The notes under the pieces are model-generated. The model ran no database searches. It was not told the origin of the DNA and worked only from the letters and a program-made list of their open reading frames with translations. A stretch of 64,000 nucleotides of DNA, taken from NCBI GenBank assembly GCA_009693055.1, contig SHYA01000005.1, forward strand, positions 57,990-121,989. The letters are read 5' to 3'. Numbering within the stretch: the stretch's first letter is position 1; each line of letters begins with the position of its first letter. Shown here piece after piece: positions 17,832 through 26,969 of the stretch. Position numbers and translations under genes: made by a program. The DNA is from Dehalococcoidia bacterium. GTDB taxonomy: Bacteria; Chloroflexota; Dehalococcoidia; Lucifugimonadales; SHYT01.

Positions 17832-20795
17832 GTGGAACGTTCCCTTGGAGTGGCCGAAGTGACGGTGGACCGGAAAGCCCTGGAGCTCGCCAAGGCACTG
17901 CGCAGCGTGGTGAAGGGCGAGGTGCGCTTTGACGCGTACAGCCGCGCGCTGTATAGCACGGACGCCTCCATCTACCAGATGGAGCCGGTTGGCCTGGTGG
18001 TGCCGAGAGACGCGGAGGACGTGGCCGCCACGGTGTGCCTGGCTTACGAGACGGGCACCCCCATTTTGCCGCGAGGCGGTGGCACTAGTCTGGCCGGGCA
18101 GTGCGTGAACCACGCCATCGTGCTGGACTTCTCCAAGGCGATGGCGGGTGTGCTTGAGGTCAACGCGGAAGAGCAATGGGCGCGGGTGCAGCCCGGCGTG
18201 AACTTGGACGAGCTGAACGCAGCACTGGCGTCTTCCGGCCTGATGTTTGCGCCGGACCCCGCATCCAGCAATCGCGCCACGGTGGGCGGTGTGCTGGGCA
18301 ACAACTCCTGCGGCTCCCACTCGGCCCTCTACGGCAAGGCCGTTGATCACGTGCTGCAGATGAGCGTGGTGCTCTCGGACGGCACCGTTACTACGGTGTC
18401 GCCGCTGGACCAGGAGGCGCTGGTCGAGAAACAGCGCGCGCCCGGCCTGGAGGGCGACATCTATCGGCGCATTATGCCGCTTGCCGAATCGTGTCGTGAG
18501 GAGGTGGATCGGCGGTACCCCAAGATCCTTCGGCGCGTGTCCGGCTACAACCTGGACGAGCTGCTGAAGTCGCCGATCAACGTCCCCGGCCTCCTGGTGG
18601 GCTCCGAGGGGACGCTGGCGACGATGCTGGAGGCGAAGGTGCGCCTGGTGCGCCGTCCCACGAACACGGTGCTGGCGGTGCTCCACTTCCGTTCGCTGCT
18701 GGAAGCGCTGGATGGCGCCGTCTGGTTGCTGCGCGATGGAGAGCCGGTCGCGGCGATGGAACTCATAGACAGGAATGTGCTGCTGCCCGCCAGGACGCAA
18801 CTGGCGCTGTCCCGACGGATGGGCTTTCTTGACGGCGACCCGGGCGCGTTGCTAGTCGTGGAGCTGGTCGGGGACGACCCCGCGGAGCTGGAGGCGCGGC
18901 TGGACTCGCTGGCAGGACGAGCGGCCCGCGCACGCATCGGCTCCACGTGCGTGAAGCTGACCAGGGAGGCGGACCAGCAGGACGTCTGGGCCGTGCGCCG
19001 CGCCGGCGTGGGCCTGCTGATGGGCGCCAAGGGGGATACCAAGCCCATCCCGTTCGTGGAGGACACCGCGGTGCCCCCGGCGCGGTTGCCCGAGTACGTG
19101 CGTCGCTTTGACGAGCTGGTGCGCGCCCACGGGACGACGGCGGCCTACTACGGCCACGCCAGCGTGGGGTGTCTGCACATTCGCCCGCTCATCAACCTGA
19201 AGCTGGACGAGGGCGTCCAGCGCATGGCCGCCATTGCGGACGGCGTGGCTGACTTAGTGCTGGAGTACGGCGGCTCGCTTAGCGGGGAGCACGGCGATGG
19301 CATTGTGCGGGGCGGCTTCACCGAGCGGATGTTTGGCGCGCAGCTGACGCAGGCCTTCCGGGACCTGAAGCGGGCCTTTGACCCCAAGGGGATCATGAAC
19401 CCGGGCAAGATCGTGGACTGCCCCCCGCTCACGGAGAACCTGCGCGCCGGGTTCGCCGCGAGGGCGCGTCACTTGGCGACCGGCCTGGATTTTGCCGCTG
19501 ACGGCGGCTTCGTGAGCGCGGTGGAGCAGTGCAACGGCCAGGGGGCGTGCCGCAAGACGGTCGAGGGGGTCATGTGCCCCTCCTACATGGTCACGCGGGA
19601 GGAGGAGCACTCAACGCGGGGACGCGCCAACGCGCTGCGGGCCGTGCTCTCTGGCGTTCTGCCGCCGTCCGAGCTCACCAGCAAGCGGTTGCACCAGGTG
19701 CTGGACCTGTGCCTGGAGTGCAAGGCGTGCAAGGCCGAATGCCCTTCCAACGTGGACATGGCCAAGCTGAAGTACGAGCTGCTGGACCACTACTACCGCG
19801 CGCACGGGCGCTCACTCCGCGCGCGCCTCTTCGCGAACGTGGCGGGAGCCGGCAGGCTGGGGAGCGCGACCGCGCCCGTGTCCACGTGGGTGCTCCGCTC
19901 GTGGCCTGGCCGGCTGGCGCTCGCTGGGCTGGGCGTGCATCCGGGCAGAAAGCTGCCGCCCTTCGCCAGGCAGACGTTTAGGGAGTGGTTCCACAGGAAT
20001 CGTAAACCTCACCCCCTAGCCCCCTCTCCGTGCAACGGAGAGGGGGGACGGCCTTCGACGGGCGCGGCGGCCCTGTTCGTGGACACGTTCATGAACTACA
20101 ACTACCCGTCCATTGGCAAGGCGGCGACGGCGCTGATTGAGCGGGCGGGCTACCAGCTCACGGTGCCTCGCGTGGTCTGCTGCGGACGCCCCTTCCTGGC
20201 GAGCGGGATGCTGGAGCGGGCGCGGGAGCACGCGCGGCGCAACGTGGACGCGCTCTACCCGCTGGCGCAAGCGGGCGTTCAGGTGGTGGGCTGTGAGCCT
20301 TCGTGCTTGCTGATGTTCCGCGACGAGTATCTTGACCTGCTGCCGGGCGACGAGCGGGCGCGCGCCGTCGCGCGCAACGTGATGATGCTGGACGAGTTCC
20401 TGGCGCGGCTGCCGGACCAGGCTCGAGCGCGGCTCGTGTTCCGCCATGCGAACGCAAAGGTGCTGCTGCAACCGCACTGCCACCAGCGGGCACTTGCGGG
20501 CACGGACGCCTCGATGGCGGCGCTGCGGATGGCGCCGGGGGCCGAGGTGGAGGTGCTGGACGCGGGCTGCTGCGGCATGGCGGGCGCGTTTGGGTACGAG
20601 AAGGAGCACTACGAGGTCTCTATGAAGATTGGGGAGCGGCGGCTGTTTCCTGCAGTGCGCGGCAACCCGGATGCAACGGTTGTCGTCACGGGCGTGTCGT
20701 GCCGCCAGCAGGTGGAGCACGGCGTGCCCGGCGCGCGCCCGCAGCACCTGGCGGAGTGGCTGGCCGAACAATTGGAAGGGCGGGGGAAGCATTAA
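17832..20795 (+). CDS. FAD-linked oxidase fused to CCG/4Fe-4S electron-transfer domains (GlcD-GlcF type)
   Basis: 987-aa fusion resembling D-lactate/glycolate dehydrogenases. Residues about 45-270 form a PCMH-type FAD domain (LPRGGGTSLAGQCV, DPASSNRATVGGVLGNNSCG). Residues about 280-530 form the FAD-oxidase C domain (HASVGCLHIRPL, GEHGDGIVRG, DPKGIMNPGKI). Then come a cysteine pair CNGQGACRKTVEGVMCPSYM, the ferredoxin-like CLECKACKAECPSNVDM, and two CCG domains (CCGRPFLASGML; CCGMAGAFGYEKEHYEVS). A palindromic element is embedded in frame at about residues 725-740, in the linker before the CCG part. GTG 17832 is used. The enzyme would oxidise a 2-hydroxyacid and pass electrons to the quinone pool; substrate not determined. 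Confidence 0.9.
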   Translation: MERSLGVAEVTVDRKALELAKALRSVVKGEVRFDAYSRALYSTDASIYQMEPVGLVVPRDAEDVAATVCLAYETGTPILPRGGGTSLAGQCVNHAIVLDFSKAMAGVLEVNAEEQWARVQPGVNLDELNAALASSGLMFAPDPASSNRATVGGVLGNNSCGSHSALYGKAVDHVLQMSVVLSDGTVTTVSPLDQEALVEKQRAPGLEGDIYRRIMPLAESCREEVDRRYPKILRRVSGYNLDELLKSPINVPGLLVGSEGTLATMLEAKVRLVRRPTNTVLAVLHFRSLLEALDGAVWLLRDGEPVAAMELIDRNVLLPARTQLALSRRMGFLDGDPGALLVVELVGDDPAELEARLDSLAGRAARARIGSTCVKLTREADQQDVWAVRRAGVGLLMGAKGDTKPIPFVEDTAVPPARLPEYVRRFDELVRAHGTTAAYYGHASVGCLHIRPLINLKLDEGVQRMAAIADGVADLVLEYGGSLSGEHGDGIVRGGFTERMFGAQLTQAFRDLKRAFDPKGIMNPGKIVDCPPLTENLRAGFAARARHLATGLDFAADGGFVSAVEQCNGQGACRKTVEGVMCPSYMVTREEEHSTRGRANALRAVLSGVLPPSELTSKRLHQVLDLCLECKACKAECPSNVDMAKLKYELLDHYYRAHGRSLRARLFANVAGAGRLGSATAPVSTWVLRSWPGRLALAGLGVHPGRKLPPFARQTFREWFHRNRKPHPLAPSPCNGEGGRPSTGAAALFVDTFMNYNYPSIGKAATALIERAGYQLTVPRVVCCGRPFLASGMLERAREHARRNVDALYPLAQAGVQVVGCEPSCLLMFRDEYLDLLPGDERARAVARNVMMLDEFLARLPDQARARLVFRHANAKVLLQPHCHQRALAGTDASMAALRMAPGAEVEVLDAGCCGMAGAFGYEKEHYEVSMKIGERRLFPAVRGNPDATVVVTGVSCRQQVEHGVPGARPQHLAEWLAEQLEGRGKH
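20004..20046 (+). repeat. Palindromic element, family B, inside a coding region
   Basis: CCTCACCCCCTAG lead and an 11-bp perfect stem (20020-20030 with 20036-20046), loop TGCAA. It is read through in frame by the FAD/Fe-S fusion gene as KPHPLAPSPCNGEGG, without disrupting the frame. Confidence 0.8.
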
Positions 20796-20947
20796 GGGGA
20801 TGGCCCACCCGCCCTCGTACGTTTTCCGAGGGGACGAGTCCCCTCGGGCTCCCCGATAGTGAGAGAGGCTTGAAACGGCAAAGTGGCCCACTCAAAGTAG
20901 CTGACAAGCGGGAGTCCAGAGGGGTTACCAACCCCTCTGGAGGTACT

Positions 20948-21481
20948 TTATCTTCCCTCCCCCTGGAACCTTCCACCGTACCCCTGCGAGGCAGGCTGTT
21001 CTAGGCGGAAGAAGACCATCTGGACGATGCGGGCGTTGCGCGCCACGCGGAACCCCTGCGGGTGATACACCGTCAGGAGCGCCTGGGAGCGGCCCGAGTA
21101 CCCGGCGTCCCAGACGGCGTTGTGGACGGCCACGCCGCTGCGGAGCAGGCTGGAGCGCGGCCTGGCGAGCGCCATCAGGCCCAGCGGCAGGTTCACCACC
21201 TCGTTGAAGCGCAGCAGGTACGGGCCGGGCGTCAGCATCACGTAGCCGTCGGGGCCGAATGGCAGCTCGGTGGTCTCCGCGAGGACGCGTTCGGCGTTCG
21301 TGGCGCCGAGCGACCCTGGACTGGTGAAGGCCGCGATGCTGGCGAGGGACAGGTCAAACCCGTTGGGCTGGAGCTGGGCCTCCAGGTCCAGGTAGCCCTC
21401 TACCAGCGGCGGCGAGGCGCGGAGCAGGGCGAGGATGCTCTGACGGTCCAGACACGCGCCGGTTGGCCCGCCGAGAGACAC
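20948..21481 (-). CDS. dCTP deaminase / dUTPase family protein
   Basis: Trimeric nucleotide-hydrolysing beta-barrel family. LARPRSSLLRSGVAVHNAVW contains the RSS..R.G motif, WDAGYSGRSQALLTVY the D.GY.G motif, and ARNARIVQMVFFRLE the Q..F motif, ending in GYGGRFQGEGR. The deaminase and dUTPase branches share these motifs. The RSSLLR..V(A)xHxAxxDxGY pattern fits the Dcd/archaeal-dUTPase side, but which reaction (dCTP deamination, dUTP hydrolysis or both) is not settled by eye. Start GTG 21481; pth lies immediately upstream and ends 2 bp before, so the two are cotranscribed. Confidence 0.82.
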   Translation of the reverse strand: MSLGGPTGACLDRQSILALLRASPPLVEGYLDLEAQLQPNGFDLSLASIAAFTSPGSLGATNAERVLAETTELPFGPDGYVMLTPGPYLLRFNEVVNLPLGLMALARPRSSLLRSGVAVHNAVWDAGYSGRSQALLTVYHPQGFRVARNARIVQMVFFRLEQPASQGYGGRFQGEGR

Positions 21482-21482
21482 G

Positions 21483-22073
21483 CTACTTGCCCTTCTCTTC
21501 GATGGGCTGCCGCCGGTTGAACCGGTTCATTGCGGACATGATGCCGTCGGTGAGCAGGCAGGTGATAGCGTCCGCCGCCTCGTCAATGGCGCCCTTCAGG
21601 ATGGCGTGCTCGGCCGGCTTGAACTGACCGAGGACATAGGCGACCTGGTCCACGGAGCCTTCCGGCGGCCTGCCGATACCGACGCGCACGCGGGCGAACG
21701 ATTCTGTTCCCAGGGTGGCGATGACGGACTTGACGCCGTTGTGGCCGCCCGCGCTCCCGAAGGGACGGATGCGGACGCTCCCCAGCGGCAGGGCGAGCTC
21801 GTCGTACACTAGCACCAGCTCCTTCGGCGACAGGTCGTGCCGGTCCAGCAGGCCGGAGACCGCATCGCCGCTGGTGTTCACGTACGACCTTGGCACCGCA
21901 AGCACGACCTCGTGCCCGCCAATCGACCCCTGGGCAAGCATCGCCAGCCGCGATTTCGGCTGAAGGGTGAGGTCAAGCCGCTGCGCGAGTGCTTGCATGC
22001 ACATCGCGCCGACGTTGTGGCGCGTGTTGGCGTACGCCTTCCCCGGGTTACCCAGCCCGACGATGAGCTTCAC
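21483..22073 (-). CDS. pth: Peptidyl-tRNA hydrolase
   Basis: Releases tRNA from stalled peptidyl-tRNA. The N-terminal KLIVGLGNPGKAYANTRHNVG has the catalytic His of the TRHNVG motif. The YDELALPLGSVRIRPFGSAGGHNGVKS segment holds the conserved Asp and the GGHNG loop. 196 aa is normal. The downstream dCTP deaminase-family gene starts 2 bp after its stop. Confidence 0.96.
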   Translation of the reverse strand: MKLIVGLGNPGKAYANTRHNVGAMCMQALAQRLDLTLQPKSRLAMLAQGSIGGHEVVLAVPRSYVNTSGDAVSGLLDRHDLSPKELVLVYDELALPLGSVRIRPFGSAGGHNGVKSVIATLGTESFARVRVGIGRPPEGSVDQVAYVLGQFKPAEHAILKGAIDEAADAITCLLTDGIMSAMNRFNRRQPIEEKGK

Positions 22074-22233
22074 GCGTTACTCCTTTGTGGACGGTTGCTG
22101 AGGGGGCTGCTTCTGGATGAAGGAGCGGAGGAACTCCATGCGCTGGCGACGACCACCTCTCCTCTGAACTGCACGCCGCCCCGGACAACGTGCCAGGGTG
22201 ACGTCCCTGGTCTCAGGATGCCGAGCTGTTGCG
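22074..22233. other. Gap between ligA and pth, no clear gene
   Basis: On the minus strand a 20-codon frame from an ATG near 22141 ends at TAA just before pth; upstream it stays open only briefly. It has no recognisable family and may be the tail of a lost gene. Nothing else is seen. Confidence 0.3.
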
Positions 22234-24267
22234 TCATCGCGGCTGGCCTACCGCACGCTGCGCTTCACGGAGCATCGTGACGAACTCGTCCTCCGTGAGC
22301 TGGCGGGTGCCGAACTTGCGCGCCTGGGCGACCTTGTTCTCCCCCGGCTCCGCGCCGACCACGAGGAACTGCGTCTTGCGCGTGACCGATGATAAGGTAG
22401 TCCCGCCGAGCGCCTTGACGGCCTCCTCCGCCTGGGAACGCAGTAGGGAGGCCATGGCGCCGGTGAAGCAGAAGTCCTTGCCGATGAACGGGAGGCCTCC
22501 TTGCGCTGCCGCCTCGTCCGCTTCCATGCGCACGCTGGCCTGGCGCAGACGCTCAACGAGCTTCCGGTTGGCTTCGTCGCGGAAGAAGGACGCGACGCTG
22601 CGCGCAATCTCCGGGCCGATGCCGGGAACTTGCATCAGGTCTTCCTCTGAGGCGCTCGTGAGCTTGACCATCGTGGGGAAGTGGGAGGCCAGAAGCTCCG
22701 CAATCTCCGCTCCGACGTGGAAGATGCCCAGGGCGAAGAGGAGGCGCGGCATGGAGCGGTCTTTGCTGGCCGCGATGTTGTTCACGATCTTGGTGGCGAG
22801 AACGTCGCCCATGCGCTCCATGCCGAGGAGCTGCTCTTTCGTCACGCCGTACAGGTCGGCCACGTCCGCGACCAGGCGGGCCTCCAAGAGCTGGGCGCAC
22901 CATTGCGCGCCAAGCCCTTCGATGTCCATGACGCTGGCGAAGTGCTTGAGGGCTTGAAAGATGCGGGCGCGGCACGAGACGTTGATGCAGCGGCTCATCG
23001 CCTCGTCCGGGTCGCGGACGACCGTGCCGCCGCAGACGGGGCAGAGGGCGGGCATCGTGAACGCTCGCTCGCTGCCGGTGCGGCGCTCGGTGAGAGGGGC
23101 CACTACCTGCGGGATCACCTCGCCCGCGCGCTCCACCACGACCCAGTCGCCGATGCGGAGGTCTTTGCGCCGGATGTCGTCCTCGTTGTGCAGGGTTGCC
23201 TGCTTGACGGTGACGCCGCCGACGGAGACCGGCTCCAGGATTGCGTAAGGGTTGAGGGAACCCGTGCGCCCGATGTTGATGCCGATGTCCAGGAGCCTGG
23301 TAACCGCCTGGCGCGCCGGCCACTTGTACGCGATGGCCCATCGGGGCTCGCGGCCTACCACGCCAAGGTCGTCCCACAGCGAGAGGTCGTTTGCTTTGAT
23401 CACGGCGCCGTCGGTCTCGTACCCGAGCGGCTCGCGCGCTTCAAGCCACTTGTGATAGTAGTCCTTGGCGTCGGTGATGGCGTTGCAGAGACGCGTGTGG
23501 GGGTTGGTGCGGAAGCCGCGCTCGCGGAGCCAGGCTAGCAGTTCCCACTGGGTGGAGGGGAGTGCGGCGCCCTCAACGCTTCCGACGCCGTACACAAAGA
23601 TGTCCAAGGGCCGGGAGGCGGTCACTGAGGGGTCAAGCAGGCGGACCGAGCCGGCGGCGCAGTTGCGCGGGTTGGCGAAGAGGGGATGGCCTTCTGCGGC
23701 GCGCTGCTCGTTAATCTGCTGGAACGCCTTGAGCGAGAGGTACACCTCTCCGCGCACCTCAATCAACGAAGGGGGCTTGCCGAGCATCCGCAGCGGGATG
23801 CTGCGGACGGTACGAAGATTGTTGGTGACCTCTTCCCCGCGCAGGCCGTCACCGCGGGTTGCCCCCTGAACGTAAAGGCCGTCGCGATAGAGAAGGGAGA
23901 CGGCCAGGCCATCAATCTTGAGCTCGCAGGTCATGGCAAAGTCGCGGCCTTGCAGGAGCTTTCTGGTGCGCTCGTACCAGGCGCGGAGCTCGTCGTGGTT
24001 GAAGGCGTTAGCCAGGCTGAGCATGGGGGCGCCATGGACTACTTCGGCGAAGGCCGCCGCCGGTGAGGAGCCCGTTCGCTGCGTGGGTGAGTCCGGCGTA
24101 ACCAGCTCGGGGTGCCGGGCCTCCAGCGCACGCAGCTCGCGCAGCATGGAGTCGTACGCCTCGTCGGAGATGACGGGCGCGTCCAGCACGTAGTACTGAT
24201 GGTTGTGGTACGCTAGGTCCTTCCGGAGCTCGGCGACGCGCTTGACGACCCTGGGGTCCACTGCCAC
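22234..24267 (-). CDS. ligA: NAD-dependent DNA ligase
   Basis: Seals nicks in replication and repair. The adenylation-site KxDG is CELKIDGLAVSLLY, with the RGDGLRGEEVTNNLRT motif after it. An OB-fold precedes a zinc finger (LCPVCGG, then CINVSCRARI), followed by helix-hairpin-helix repeats (MQVPGIGPEIARSVASF) and a C-terminal BRCT domain (about 600-677, GTTLSSVTRKTQFLVVG). 677 aa is full length. The start near 24267 gives the expected DPRVVKRVAELRKDL helix. Confidence 0.97.
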   Translation of the reverse strand: MAVDPRVVKRVAELRKDLAYHNHQYYVLDAPVISDEAYDSMLRELRALEARHPELVTPDSPTQRTGSSPAAAFAEVVHGAPMLSLANAFNHDELRAWYERTRKLLQGRDFAMTCELKIDGLAVSLLYRDGLYVQGATRGDGLRGEEVTNNLRTVRSIPLRMLGKPPSLIEVRGEVYLSLKAFQQINEQRAAEGHPLFANPRNCAAGSVRLLDPSVTASRPLDIFVYGVGSVEGAALPSTQWELLAWLRERGFRTNPHTRLCNAITDAKDYYHKWLEAREPLGYETDGAVIKANDLSLWDDLGVVGREPRWAIAYKWPARQAVTRLLDIGINIGRTGSLNPYAILEPVSVGGVTVKQATLHNEDDIRRKDLRIGDWVVVERAGEVIPQVVAPLTERRTGSERAFTMPALCPVCGGTVVRDPDEAMSRCINVSCRARIFQALKHFASVMDIEGLGAQWCAQLLEARLVADVADLYGVTKEQLLGMERMGDVLATKIVNNIAASKDRSMPRLLFALGIFHVGAEIAELLASHFPTMVKLTSASEEDLMQVPGIGPEIARSVASFFRDEANRKLVERLRQASVRMEADEAAAQGGLPFIGKDFCFTGAMASLLRSQAEEAVKALGGTTLSSVTRKTQFLVVGAEPGENKVAQARKFGTRQLTEDEFVTMLREAQRAVGQPR

Positions 24268-24307
24268 TTTGGGGCCTCATTTCCTGGACGTTTCCGGCGC
24301 ATCCGAC

Positions 24308-24313
24308 TATACT
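24308..24313 (+). promoter_or_regulatory. -10 box upstream of DUF1015 gene
   Basis: TATACT, 31 bp before the ATG at 24344 and divergent from ligA. Confidence 0.4.
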
Positions 24314-24343
24314 TGCCGCTGCCACTCGGCGCAAGGAGAAGGG

Positions 24344-25630
24344 ATGGCCGCCGTTAGCCCGTTTCGGGGCTGGCGTTACAGTCCGGCCCTCGTCCCGGAC
24401 CTCTCGCGCGTTGTCGCCCCACCCTATGACATCATCGGCCCATCCCTCCAACAGGCGCTGCATGAACGGAGCCCCTATAACGCCGTGCGTCTGGAGCTTG
24501 GCCTGCCGAAGCCAGGCGATGACGGTGGAGACAACGTCTATCAGCGTGCCGCGGAGGCGCTGCGCACCTGGCAGGCCCAAGGCGTGCTCGTCCGCGATGC
24601 CCAACCGGCCCTGTACCTTGCCGAGGAGGAGTTCCCGCTGGCGGGAAAGCCGAAGACCCGCCTTGTGGTTTACGCGGCGGTGACGCTGGAGCCGTGGGAG
24701 CGCGGGGTGGTCCTCCCGCACGAGGAGACGACGCCAGGGCCCAAGCAAGACCGGCTGAGCCTGTTGCGGGCGTGTACGATGAACATCAGCCCCGTCATGG
24801 GCCTTTACGAGGAGCGCGGGGGTTTGCACGCGTTCCTGACGCACCATGTCCAGACCGAGCCTCCCGCTGCAGGCCCCTTCACCGTCGAGGGAGTCACGTA
24901 TCGCACTTGGGTCGTGCACGATCCGCTGCTGAACGGCCTGGTGCAGCAGGCGTTGCGGGATGAGCGGCTGTACGTAGCGGATGGCCACCACCGCTACGAG
25001 ACCGCGCTCGCGTATGAAGGGGAGGCGGGCGCGCCGCTGCCAGGCGCGAAGCAGGTGCTCATGGGCCTTGTGAGCCTGGGTGACCCCGGCCTGGAGGTCC
25101 AGGCGTTCCACCGGACGCTGGCCGGCCTCACGAACGACCAGGCGGCCTCGCTGCGTCGGCGATTGCGGGAGACCTGTGAACTGGAGCCGTTCCCCACGAG
25201 CGGGACGCTGCGCGAAACGGCTGAGAGGCTGCTCGCGGCGCTGAAGGCGCAAGGCGAGACGCCGTGCTCGTTCGGTCTGCTTGACGAGAGCGGCCGCAGC
25301 GCCGCGCTGCTCCGGTTAAAGCCAGACGCCGTGCTGCCGGAGGCGCCGGTCACCGAGTTCAGGGCGTGCGAGCCGTGGGTGCTGCACAGGGCGATGCTCG
25401 ACCCGGTTCTCGGGAGAGACGCCCTGCGCTACCTCGCCTTTCAGCACGGGTTGGACGAGGTGACGGACGCGCTCGCGGGTGGCCAAGCCCAGATGGCGTT
25501 TCTGGTGCGAGCCATCCCGCTCGGGTTGTTCAGACGAATAGTGGCCAAGGGCCAGCGGCTGCCTCCCAAGACCACCTACTTCTATCCCAAGCTGCCCACC
25601 GGCCTGGTGCTGCGGAGCCTGGAGGAGTAG
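24344..25630 (+). CDS. DUF1015 family protein
   Basis: 428 aa, full length for DUF1015. Hallmarks are SPFRGWRYSPAL near the start, VVAPPYDIIGP, EETTPGPKQDRLSLLRA and YVADGHHRYETAL, with a late PPKTTYFYPKLPTGLVLRSL. The HHR(Y)ETAL and APPYD motifs suggest a nucleotide- or metal-dependent enzyme, but no function is established; in other bacteria it is often next to serA. Here it is divergent from ligA. ATG 24344 follows AAGGAGAAGGG. Confidence 0.92.
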   Translation: MAAVSPFRGWRYSPALVPDLSRVVAPPYDIIGPSLQQALHERSPYNAVRLELGLPKPGDDGGDNVYQRAAEALRTWQAQGVLVRDAQPALYLAEEEFPLAGKPKTRLVVYAAVTLEPWERGVVLPHEETTPGPKQDRLSLLRACTMNISPVMGLYEERGGLHAFLTHHVQTEPPAAGPFTVEGVTYRTWVVHDPLLNGLVQQALRDERLYVADGHHRYETALAYEGEAGAPLPGAKQVLMGLVSLGDPGLEVQAFHRTLAGLTNDQAASLRRRLRETCELEPFPTSGTLRETAERLLAALKAQGETPCSFGLLDESGRSAALLRLKPDAVLPEAPVTEFRACEPWVLHRAMLDPVLGRDALRYLAFQHGLDEVTDALAGGQAQMAFLVRAIPLGLFRRIVAKGQRLPPKTTYFYPKLPTGLVLRSLEE

Positions 25631-25713
25631 GCCCTCCGCGATAGGCACGCTGCAAGCGGGCACCTCGTCGGGGATTCTGGCGCCTGACCGGGATGACCAC
25701 AAGGGCCAGCACG

Positions 25714-25719
25714 TATAAT
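25714..25719 (+). promoter_or_regulatory. -10 box upstream of ferritin
   Basis: TATAAT, 84 bp before the ferritin ATG. The long untranslated leader between them has no recognised iron-box motif. Confidence 0.4.
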
Positions 25720-25803
25720 AGACACGTCCGCCAGGTACACGCGAAGAAGCGTGGCGGACTTGGCCGGTGAAAATGTGAGACTGGTCAGAGAAAGGTGATA
25801 GGG

Positions 25804-26301
25804 ATGCTCCGTGAAAAGCTTCAAGACGAGCTGAACCGGCAGGTCAACGCCGAGCTGTATTCAGCGTACCTCTACCTCTCCATGGCGGCCTACTTTGAGT
25901 CGGCGAACCTTTCGGGTTTTGCCCACTGGATGCGTGCCCAGCACGAGGAGGAGCATTCCCACGCGCTGAAGCTGTTTGACTACGTGACGGAACGAGGCGG
26001 CCGCGTCCACCTGCAGGCGATCAAGCAGCCGCCCGTTGAGTTCACTTCGCCGGTTGGTGTGATGGAGCAGACGCTGGCCCACGAGCGAGCAGTGACCGGC
26101 ATGATCCACGCGATCTACGAGCTTGCGGCGAAGGAGCAGGACTACCCGACGCAGGTGATGCTCCAGTGGTTTATTGACGAGCAGGTGGAAGAGGAGAAGA
26201 CCGCAGCCGACATCCTTGGCCACCTGAAGCTGATCGGCAACGACGGGGCAGGGCTTTTGATGCTGGACGCCCGCCTGGGTGAGCGGAAAGCAAAAGGCTA
26301 G
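25804..26301 (+). CDS. ftnA: Ferritin
   Basis: Iron-storage four-helix bundle, 165 aa. Ferroxidase ligands are visible: Glu in NAELYSAYLYL, the EEEHSH pair and the Q/E set of EEEKTA on the fourth helix. There is no heme-ligand Met as in bacterioferritin. ATG 25804 is preferred over GTG 25795 because an AAAGGTG site lies at the right distance and the first residue then precedes the conserved LREKLQDELN helix. Confidence 0.94.
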   Translation: MLREKLQDELNRQVNAELYSAYLYLSMAAYFESANLSGFAHWMRAQHEEEHSHALKLFDYVTERGGRVHLQAIKQPPVEFTSPVGVMEQTLAHERAVTGMIHAIYELAAKEQDYPTQVMLQWFIDEQVEEEKTAADILGHLKLIGNDGAGLLMLDARLGERKAKG

Positions 26302-26324
26302 CGGTTTTGAGTATTCCAGGTGAT

Positions 26325-26470
26325 TCGTTGTAGCCCCGCGTCGTCATGCTGCCGTTGGAGTCGTACGCGTACCTGGCGCTTCCCGCCGCCGTGACCGCGT
26401 GCGGCTTGCTGCCGTGTGTGGCCAAGTCCTCATAGTCCAGAAGGCGAAGCTCGGGCCGCGTGTACTGACA
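26325..26470 (-). pseudogene. RHS/YD-repeat protein remnant
   Basis: On the minus strand a short open stretch reads GSKPHAVTAAG..YAYDSNGSMTTRGYN, a classic RHS/YD-repeat unit (KPHAV then Y.YDxNGxMT). A stop lies just upstream and the frame closes soon after, so about 50 residues survive. It is the relic of a large surface or toxin-delivery RHS protein, no longer functional. Confidence 0.6.
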
Positions 26471-26513
26471 CGGTGAAACAAAGCGTTACATCACGCTAAG
26501 GGCGCCCCATCCT

Positions 26514-26771
26514 CTAAAAACGCACCCTGAAAAACTTGCTCAATGGCAGAGAGGCTAGTGCACCAAGCACTGTAGTTCCTGCGAAAAGTCCCACTATGTG
26601 ATACTTGTAAGCCCAGGACGTAAGTAATGTGCCCACCGCAAGCGCAACAAATATGGACAAAGTTAAGTACGGAACTAGAGTCTTGCTGACATCCTTGCGC
26701 TTAATGGAGAACCACACTAACGGCAACACGGTAAGGACTATGTAAGTTACTGCAAACCCGACAAAAACCAC
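26514..26771 (-). CDS. Small membrane protein, unknown
   Basis: 85 aa with three hydrophobic segments (about 3-20, 32-52, 60-80) and basic ends. It is clearly AT-richer than neighbours and sits next to the RHS remnant, suggesting acquired DNA. No family recognised. GTG 26771 start. Confidence 0.55.
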   Translation of the reverse strand: MVFVGFAVTYIVLTVLPLVWFSIKRKDVSKTLVPYLTLSIFVALAVGTLLTSWAYKYHIVGLFAGTTVLGALASLPLSKFFRVRF

Positions 26772-26833
26772 TTATCACCTTGCGGCATACGATACCCCCG
26801 CGAGCATGTGGTTCCTCCACCGTTATCAAAGAC

Positions 26834-26877
26834 GGGGATTATATACTTGATGAATATTCATCAAGTATATAATCCCC
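26834..26877. repeat. 44-bp perfect palindrome
   Basis: 22 bases (26834-26855) are followed without any spacer by their exact reverse complement (26856-26877). The core is AT-rich (ATATACTTGATGAATATTCA around the centre) with GGGG/CCCC ends. It lies in the AT-rich gap between the small membrane gene and the coiled-coil gene. Confidence 0.9.
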
Positions 26878-26969
26878 CATCCGACATATCCTTACACCTC
26901 TAAAGGTGCATGCCTCGAATGGAAGAAGTGGGTCTGTTGAGGACACGCTGGCGGGGCGAAACGTCGGGG

